38,764 nucleotides of DNA from an uncultured Victivallis sp. (GTDB taxonomy: Bacteria > Verrucomicrobiota > Lentisphaeria > Victivallales > Victivallaceae), in contig CALXOE010000037.1 in assembly GCA_944389935.1 (NCBI GenBank), positions 1-38,764 of the forward strand, given 5' to 3'. Position 1 is the stretch's first letter. The number at the start of each line of letters is the position of its first letter. Below the pieces are notes generated by a model that was not told the DNA's origin, did no database searches, and saw only the letters and a list, made by a program, of their open reading frames with translations. This document shows positions 35,001 through 38,764 of this stretch, one piece after another. The translations under genes were made by a program, and so were the position numbers.

Positions 35001-35538
35001 TCTCATGGAGCACAATCCCTACACGGCGCACCGGGTCTGGTCCGGTCCGGAGGACCAGAGCGTCAGAGTATTCCTCGCCGCGGACGATCACGCACTGCGG
35101 GTCAAAGTGGAAGTGACCGACGACGTTCCGGTCAAATCGCAGAGCGCCTCGTCAAGCTTCATGGAAGACGGGATTCAGCTGGCTCTCGCGGTACCGGGCC
35201 AGAACGGGCACTGGGAATTCGGATTCGCCGCGCTGACCGACGGGACTCCCGGAACACACTGCTGGATCATGCCCGCAGGCTTCACTCCGCCCGAAACCGG
35301 GCTGACCGTCTCGAGCCGCGATGCCGCCACGATCTATGACATCACGATTCCGCTCAGGGGGATCGGCATAACTGCCGGACAGCTGGCCGACGGAATCCAG
35401 TTCAATCTGCTCGTCAACGACAACGACGGAGCAGGCCGGGACGGCTGGATGCAGATCGCCCCCGGTATCGGCGAAGCAAAAAATCCGAGTTTTTATCCAT
35501 TCATTCAAACGACCGTCCGGCCCCCGGCAGGACGATAA
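32077..35538 (+). CDS. Large secreted glycoside hydrolase-like protein (clan A barrel, GH39/GH5-like)
   Basis: A 1153-residue protein with signal peptide MIRNLLFILLAASAAIPAGA. Two similar beta domains come first (about 22-170 and 185-345, each with a GSWGxxxxGKxDxPxxLxxL stretch), then a linker domain. The (beta/alpha)8 barrel spans about 450-780: TGFTWESLEPERGKFRFDLL, then FYEFWNEPD with Glu582 as likely acid/base, and FFTETGFY with Glu682 as likely nucleophile, which is the clan GH-A layout. The last 190 residues resemble a CBM9-like or sugar-acting C-terminal domain (YTAHRVWSGPEDQSVRVFLA to GWMQIAPGIGEAKNP). It acts outside the inner membrane. The exact GH family and substrate are not clear; beta-mannosidic or xylan-type links are possible. 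Confidence 0.8.
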   Translation: MIRNLLFILLAASAAIPAGAGPFMWKFDSSESWSSTPNLSLNTGFDGLDLLSPGVPEWGKPPVIYTLREKGSGKTISSPEEIIFDAELLGGGGATFGLYLQDAEGEFFSYPQRPLKPGTNRISWRPATEFNGSWGEKKNGKVDFPVRLEALQFHQYPEKKAAHILLKSPEAATVDGRARVIRPFVTFDDSARWNPTRELECTQLPDGLRVRSRTLPEPGKDAVIGRLKEVMFDLKSPGSPDAVGFDVELVDGSGANLALEIIDASGENFSLKQKTLRPGKNRVVWDLRYDIAGSWGQNKDGKIDQPIHLSNLVILQFPSQKPAELIFRRGVLRETLRDIDAVETRLDTGTPMNILKVGEEDKLQIHFHNLYPQTNAFTAHLRLYTLTGLERSFEREFKLPAGGKTAWKLDWPADSPRGVWRCSLTLRNAMGREAHITRPAFAYLTPAGPTQTENPEFAIGMNMRQQHWSKRECELESQAASAIGAKLLRTGFTWESLEPERGKFRFDLLDNLIAMNARYGMRHIFMVAYTPIWAAKPELVKKAKDWNEWNKSAPDPDALESFVEAFAEHYKGKIQFYEFWNEPDLDFWRSSVEEYLECLKRVHRALAKTDPDARLITGGFAHLGANAKPGFQERVLKEGQEFFDYHGYHQHGDFAEYERVLAGPLAQMRRVLRSPKPIFFTETGFYVSNGNYLQQADNVVCKIVHAWATGARGYLWFDMRDDGFLPGYCEHNYGLITNDWYPKESFAAYNTLNLLLGNARFGGTLLKNGRTTAHWFRSSDGQIVTLWKSGRFTIEEPLTVLTDAKEAELVDLFGNRTPLRTAAGRVTVQQPAHPAYLVLKGAATPPRRGRSLVTFQGDRVTAIPGRTTEIPVKLYNPLPRTAEAELRWILPETVSASRMEFRCTLAADKTAELRLPIELSDRLRGGVIRPELQVRLDGGEWSSISIPVNVATRIADSTYPAEPQFVLDSREHLVSLMEHNPYTAHRVWSGPEDQSVRVFLAADDHALRVKVEVTDDVPVKSQSASSSFMEDGIQLALAVPGQNGHWEFGFAALTDGTPGTHCWIMPAGFTPPETGLTVSSRDAATIYDITIPLRGIGITAGQLADGIQFNLLVNDNDGAGRDGWMQIAPGIGEAKNPSFYPFIQTTVRPPAGR

Positions 35539-35556
35539 CGACACTCAGGAGGCGTC

Positions 35557-36315
35557 ATGAAAAAATATCTGATCTCAGCAACATTCACCGGGACGAGGCG
35601 GAATAGCCGTTTCACACTCATCGAACTCCTCGTCGTGATTGCGATCATCGCGATTCTCGCGTCCATGCTGCTGCCGGCCTTGAATCAGGCGCGGGCGCGG
35701 GCGAAGTCGATCGCGTGCGTCAACAATCTGAAACAGCTCTTCACGGCCGAAGCAATGTACGCAAACGATTACGGCTATTATACGATCGGCCAGGCGGATG
35801 AACCGGGAGTGGAATTCAAGCAAAACCTCTGGCACCAGAAACTGCGCCACTACCTGGGTTGGACCGGTGACGTCAAGAGCTGGGAGGATTACACCGGCGG
35901 AATCAGGCGAACGAAAGTCATGCGCTGCCCCGCCGTCGTGAATCCCGGATCCGATACGCTGGGCTATTCGATCAATCGATTCGGCTGCCTGGCGGCGTGG
36001 TTCCAGCTCTCTCCGCAGAAACCGGTCTCCGAACCCGCGAATGAAAATACACGCCGTTATGTGAAATCGACCTCCTCCTGCCCGACAATTCAGCCGTCCC
36101 GGATTGTCCTCCTCGCTGACATGGGACATAATAAGGACACGGACAGCGGCTCGCGGGAGACTCCGCCGGATATTTGCAACCGCGACTATCTCGTCGGCAA
36201 AGCGGATACGATCTTCGATCTGCGACACGGGGTCATGATCAATATTGTCACGCTGGCCGGAAACGTCAGAACCGTTCACCCGGATCAGATCGATTTCTCG
36301 ATGTATCTGAAATAA
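35557..36315 (+). CDS. Prepilin-like protein (type IV pilin N-terminal methylation motif, DUF1559-like)
   Basis: A 252-residue protein. The leader is 18 residues, basic, ending NSR before [20 protein letters not shown], the prepilin peptidase site and hydrophobic helix. Glu at +5 is present, but the residue before the cut is Arg instead of the usual Gly. After the helix come [20 protein letters not shown] and a four-Cys body. The end ([20 protein letters not shown]) recalls the RHxGxxNxxFxDGHV segment of DUF1559 proteins but lacks the DGH. Such proteins exist in many copies in Lentisphaerota and Planctomycetota and often sit beside glycan-degrading enzymes; their function is not known. A GGAGG ribosome site precedes ATG 35557. 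Confidence 0.88.
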   Translation: MKKYLISATFTGTRRNSRFTLIELLVVIAIIAILASMLLPALNQARARAKSIACVNNLKQLFTAEAMYANDYGYYTIGQADEPGVEFKQNLWHQKLRHYLGWTGDVKSWEDYTGGIRRTKVMRCPAVVNPGSDTLGYSINRFGCLAAWFQLSPQKPVSEPANENTRRYVKSTSSCPTIQPSRIVLLADMGHNKDTDSGSRETPPDICNRDYLVGKADTIFDLRHGVMINIVTLAGNVRTVHPDQIDFSMYLK

Positions 36316-36330
36316 TTTGCGATGTATTCC

Positions 36331-36350
36331 GGGAGGGGTTCCGCCCTCCC
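36331..36350 (+). terminator. GC-rich hairpin after the prepilin gene
   Basis: Stem GGGAGGG (36331-36337) with CCCTCCC (36344-36350), loop GTTCCG. No T-tract follows, so it may act with the larger hairpin downstream. Confidence 0.5.
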
Positions 36351-36361
36351 CCATACACTGA

Positions 36362-36406
36362 AATACCCCGGACGAAAAAAATCGAATTTTTTTCGTCCGG
36401 GGTATT
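36362..36406. terminator. 20-bp perfect terminator hairpin
   Basis: Arms 36362-36381 and 36387-36406 pair at all 20 positions around a 5-base loop, with an A7/T7 part next to the loop. It can terminate transcription from both sides. Its last bases overlap the -35 element of the LacI gene. Confidence 0.85.
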
Positions 36407-36433
36407 GCCTTTTCCCGTAAAATCTGGTATAAT
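36405..36433 (+). promoter_or_regulatory. Promoter of the LacI-family gene
   Basis: TTGCCT (36405-36410), 17 bp, TATAAT (36428-36433) with an extended -10 TGG before it. Confidence 0.75.
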
Positions 36434-36441
36434 TTCATAGG

Positions 36442-36462
36442 GTTACAAATAAAAAAGTAAAC
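36442..36462. promoter_or_regulatory. Candidate operator of the LacI regulator, site 1
   Basis: GTTACAAATAAAAAAGTAAAC lies just downstream of the -10 of the LacI gene. A very similar 21-bp sequence precedes the GH130 gene (37553-37573). The ends GTTA and TAAC/AAAC are inverted repeats. Confidence 0.5.
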
Positions 36463-36484
36463 ATCGCAAGGGTTCAGATCTACC

Positions 36485-37531
36485 GTGAACAGTCGAACCA
36501 AACCGACCGTGAGGACCATCGCCGCCGAACTGGGGGTCAGCGCCATGACGATCACCCGCGCGCTGAACGGACACCCGAAGGTCAGCCGGGAAACCAGGGA
36601 GAGAGTGCTCTCCAAAGTGAAAGAGGTCGGTTACGACTTCCGGGCGAACTCCCGCATCGCCCGCCAGGAGCGGGAGCGAAATGTGGCGATTCACTGCGGG
36701 GATGACAAGCTCTTCTCCGACAACATTCAGAATTTCTACATGCGGCTGCATTATCTGTGTCAGCGGCGGCTGACGGCGGAGGGACTGCGCGGGCAGCTGG
36801 TCGATCTGAACGTTCACGTCGAAACCGCATTCCCGGTTCTGGACAACTGCGGCAGTTTGATTCTGCTCGGTCCGGTGCGGCCGGAACAACTCGAAATCGT
36901 CAAAAGCCGATATCCGGAACTCCAGCTGATTTCCGTCTTCGGCAGCGTCGATGACGTCACTCAGGTCGGGCCGGATGATTACAAGGGCGGAGTCTGCGCC
37001 GCCCGCAGATTCGCCGAACTCGGGCATCGCCATGCCGTTGTGTTCGCCAATCTTGCGGAATTCGGGTTTCGCAGGAGATACGGCGGCTTTGTCGCGGAAC
37101 TGCAGGCGTTGCAGCCGGGAGCTCGGGTGGACCTCATCGAATTTTCCGAACAGCATGAGCAGCACGCAGACGATCGAACCCGCCGTCAACGGCTGGAGGA
37201 GTATTTCACCCGGGTCTCACCGCTGCCGACCGCCTGTTTTGCTCCGAACGGGTACGCCGGAGTTTTTCTTGCGGATTTCCTGACGGAGCATGGCTGGCGA
37301 ATCCCGGAAGAGTTCAGTCTCATCACCTACGACAATCTGGAACTTTTCGATTTCCGCACCCCGGCCCTGGCCCGGGTCTGGTTCGACTTGAAAGAGCTGG
37401 CTGCGCAAACCGTCAGCGCCCTGCAGAATCAACTGCGGAATCGCGAATGCAAACCCGTTTCAATCACGATCGACAATGAATTCACGCCGGGAGAGTCGCT
37501 CGCCGCACCTCGGGAGGCATCGCGTATTTGA
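36485..37531 (+). CDS. LacI-family transcription regulator
   Basis: A 348-residue protein. The DNA-binding domain is at the N-terminus (TVRTIAAELGVSAMTITRAL with the hinge-side NGHPKVSRETRERVL, then VGYDFRANSRIARQ), followed by a LacI-type sensor domain: NVAIHCGDD, LILLGPVRPEQ, ISVFGSVDDVTQVGPDDYKG, TACFAPNGYAGVFLADFLTE and SLITYDNLELFDFRTPALAR. The start codon is GTG 36485; AAGGG lies upstream at a long distance. It is followed after 57 bp by a GH130-type gene, and the two share a candidate operator, so it probably controls mannoside use. The position of the stop, 21 bp before the second operator, supports a local regulon. Confidence 0.93.
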   Translation: MNSRTKPTVRTIAAELGVSAMTITRALNGHPKVSRETRERVLSKVKEVGYDFRANSRIARQERERNVAIHCGDDKLFSDNIQNFYMRLHYLCQRRLTAEGLRGQLVDLNVHVETAFPVLDNCGSLILLGPVRPEQLEIVKSRYPELQLISVFGSVDDVTQVGPDDYKGGVCAARRFAELGHRHAVVFANLAEFGFRRRYGGFVAELQALQPGARVDLIEFSEQHEQHADDRTRRQRLEEYFTRVSPLPTACFAPNGYAGVFLADFLTEHGWRIPEEFSLITYDNLELFDFRTPALARVWFDLKELAAQTVSALQNQLRNRECKPVSITIDNEFTPGESLAAPREASRI

Positions 37532-37552
37532 TGATTTTTTTTGCAAATCGAT

Positions 37553-37573
37553 GTTACAAAAATAAAGATTAAC
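37553..37573. promoter_or_regulatory. Candidate operator of the LacI regulator, site 2
   Basis: GTTACAAAAATAAAGATTAAC lies 15 bp before the GH130 gene; its ends GTTA/TAAC are exact inverted repeats. It matches site 1 (36442-36462) at most positions. No clear -10 was found here, so the site may act within the transcript region or on a weak promoter. Confidence 0.5.
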
Positions 37574-37588
37574 ACCGGATAGAAGAAA

Positions 37589-38500
37589 ATGAAAAGTCCC
37601 CTGGTCCGTTACGAGAAAAATCCGATTCTGTCGCCATCGACCATGCCGTTCGACTGTTATACGGTGATGAATGCGGGAGTGACCCGGTTCGAGGGAGATG
37701 TGCTGCTGCTGCTCCGGGTGGAAACCCGCGAACGCAAGACGCGATTCCACGTTGCCCGCAGCCGGGACGGGATTCATTTCGAGGTGAATCCGGAGTCGAT
37801 CCGGTATCCGTTGACGGAACTGGATCGAATGGGGACGCGGCCGCACCGTTTCGACATGCGGATCACCCGGATGGGAGACGTTTACTATGTGTTCCATGCG
37901 AACTGGCTCGATCCCTGGGGGAGTCTCATCAATCTGGCCCGGACCGTCGACTTTGTCGATTTCGAGCCGGTCTCCCATTCGGTCCCGGCCAATCGCAATG
38001 CGGTGCTGTTCCCGGAAAAGATCAACGGTCGTTACGCGCGGCTGGAACGGCCTCAGAACATCGATGGACGCGGCACGATCTGGTACAGCGAGTCGCCGGA
38101 TCTGGAATTCTGGGGGCGGTCGATGCCGCTCATGCAGCCCGCGACCGACTGGGGTTCCTGGAAACAGGGAGCGGGCTGTGTGCCGATCCGTACACCGAAG
38201 GGATGGCTTGAAATCTACCATGCCACGGCGATGACCGCCTCCACGGAAAACTATTATCTCGGGGTCTGTCTGCTTGATCCCGACGAGCCGTGGCAAGTGA
38301 TTGCCGCGCCGAAGTCGTTCCTGCTTGCGGCGGAAGAGCTTTACGAATGTGTCGGCCAGACTCCGAACGTGGTTTTCACCGGAGGAGGCTGCGAAATGGA
38401 TGACGGATCCTATTATCTCTATTATGGAGCGGCTGACACGCGCATGTGCCTGGCTCGCACCACGGTTGCCGAATTGGTTGAATTCTGTCTGAACGCCTGA
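37589..38500 (+). CDS. GH130-family beta-mannoside phosphorylase-like protein
   Basis: A 303-residue five-bladed propeller enzyme. It starts PLVRYEKNPILSPSTMPFD, then VMNAGVTRFEGDVLLLLRVE (the NAGV motif), the active-site region HRFDMRITRMGDVYYVFHAN, the phosphate-pocket strands NAVLFPEKINGRYARLERPQ and GAGCVPIRTPKGWLEIYHA, and GGCEMDDGSYYLYYGAADT near the end. This is the order of GH130 enzymes, which split beta-mannosides with phosphate to give mannose-1-phosphate, or hydrolyse them. The usual acid motif EDPR reads FDMR here; the Asp is kept. There is no signal peptide, so it acts in the cytoplasm on imported short mannosides. It is likely controlled by the LacI gene upstream. Substrate and phosphate-dependence are not certain. 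Confidence 0.85.
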   Translation: MKSPLVRYEKNPILSPSTMPFDCYTVMNAGVTRFEGDVLLLLRVETRERKTRFHVARSRDGIHFEVNPESIRYPLTELDRMGTRPHRFDMRITRMGDVYYVFHANWLDPWGSLINLARTVDFVDFEPVSHSVPANRNAVLFPEKINGRYARLERPQNIDGRGTIWYSESPDLEFWGRSMPLMQPATDWGSWKQGAGCVPIRTPKGWLEIYHATAMTASTENYYLGVCLLDPDEPWQVIAAPKSFLLAAEELYECVGQTPNVVFTGGGCEMDDGSYYLYYGAADTRMCLARTTVAELVEFCLNA

Positions 38501-38517
38501 CCGGAAAGGAAGATGCC

Positions 38518-38764
38518 ATGAAACGAGATCCATTGACTCTGCCGAAAATGCCCGTGGAGGAAACCAGTCAACGTCGCGTCCGTTCCATCGTCCCGGCCCG
38601 GCCGTCAAGAGAGGGGTTCGGGGGAGAGAAAGCGGCTCTCCCCGTACCAAACAACCATCAAACATCCCATCAGCCAATCTCCTCCCTGCAACCCATTCCG
38701 GCGCTCGGCGGAACAAGAGAGGGGTTCGGGGGAGAGAAAGCGGCTCGCAAGAGCGCGTCTCTCC
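38518..38764 (+). CDS. Possible gene start running off the window; low-complexity, may be non-coding repeat DNA
   Basis: ATG 38518 has a good ribosome site (GGAAAGGA) and lies 17 bp after the GH130 stop. The frame is open to the window end (82 codons). The translation is Pro/Ser/Arg-rich with two copies of REGFGGEKAA and no domain I recognise. The DNA repeat it is built on looks like an intergenic repeat family, so the frame may be accidental after the first 28 codons or so. Confidence 0.35.
   Translation, partial: MKRDPLTLPKMPVEETSQRRVRSIVPARPSREGFGGEKAALPVPNNHQTSHQPISSLQPIPALGGTREGFGGEKAARKSASL
38606..38746 (+). repeat. 33-bp direct repeat at 38606-38638 and 38714-38746
   Basis: Both copies are identical over 33 bp (CAAGAGAGGGGTTCGGGGGA and 13 further bases). 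The offset is 108 bp, exactly 36 codons, so they read in the same frame. It may continue past the window edge. Confidence 0.85.

Overview
The window looks like a chromosome segment of a strictly anaerobic, Gram-negative gut-type bacterium of the PVC group, most probably Lentisphaerota (Victivallis-like). This is inferred from several things seen here: DUF1559-type prepilin-like proteins with an [24 protein letters not shown] leader, a TolB plus Mla-type envelope (so an outer membrane is present), an oxygen-sensitive class III ribonucleotide reductase as the only RNR, and sugar-sensing GntR/LacI regulators beside secreted glycoside hydrolases. Most genes are GC-rich; one gene at 1955-2905 is clearly AT-richer.

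Layout. (1) 1-3025: the 3' end of a repetitive surface protein, a 486-bp non-autonomous IS256-type element with 69-bp imperfect terminal inverted repeats, an AT-rich orphan secreted protein, and a second 122-bp fragment of the same element. (2) 3037-9924, minus strand: a likely operon of cysteine-desulfurase paralogue, tolB, folC, lon and a LolA-like protein. (3) 10079-11672, plus: nifS/iscS, a 40-residue Cys-rich protein and a DUF493 protein, joined by stop/start overlaps. (4) 11873-13391, plus: a coiled-coil membrane protein, a 42-residue membrane protein and a 52-residue lipoprotein. (5) 13643-16120, plus: an ornithine/lysine-type decarboxylase and an FAD oxidoreductase. (6) 16424-21826, minus: rpsA, a MATE exporter and dxs. 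(7) 21978-24388, plus: an Mla-like lipid transport operon without its ATPase. (8) 24464-27927, minus: gcvH, nrdG, a separate 43-residue glycyl-radical peptide and nrdD, with two NrdR-like boxes at the nrdD promoter. (9) 28301-30780, plus: an ABC-F ATPase and a flavin reductase-like protein. (10) 30885-38500, plus: a glycan-utilisation region with a GntR/LacI hybrid regulator, a 1153-residue secreted glycosidase-like protein, a prepilin-like protein, a LacI regulator and a GH130-type phosphorylase. The window ends in a 33-bp direct repeat inside an open frame that may or may not be a gene.

The most interesting signals are: the class III RNR whose glycyl-radical segment is encoded as its own short gene, with a well-placed pair of NrdR boxes upstream; the small Cys-rich ORF coupled to nifS; the three-gene envelope module with two tiny proteins; the A/C-rich, Shine-Dalgarno-poor leader of rpsA; the IS256-type miniature element and its relation to the AT-rich orphan; and a matching pair of operator-like sequences before the LacI gene and the GH130 gene.

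All family names come from reading motifs by eye. No database search was possible.
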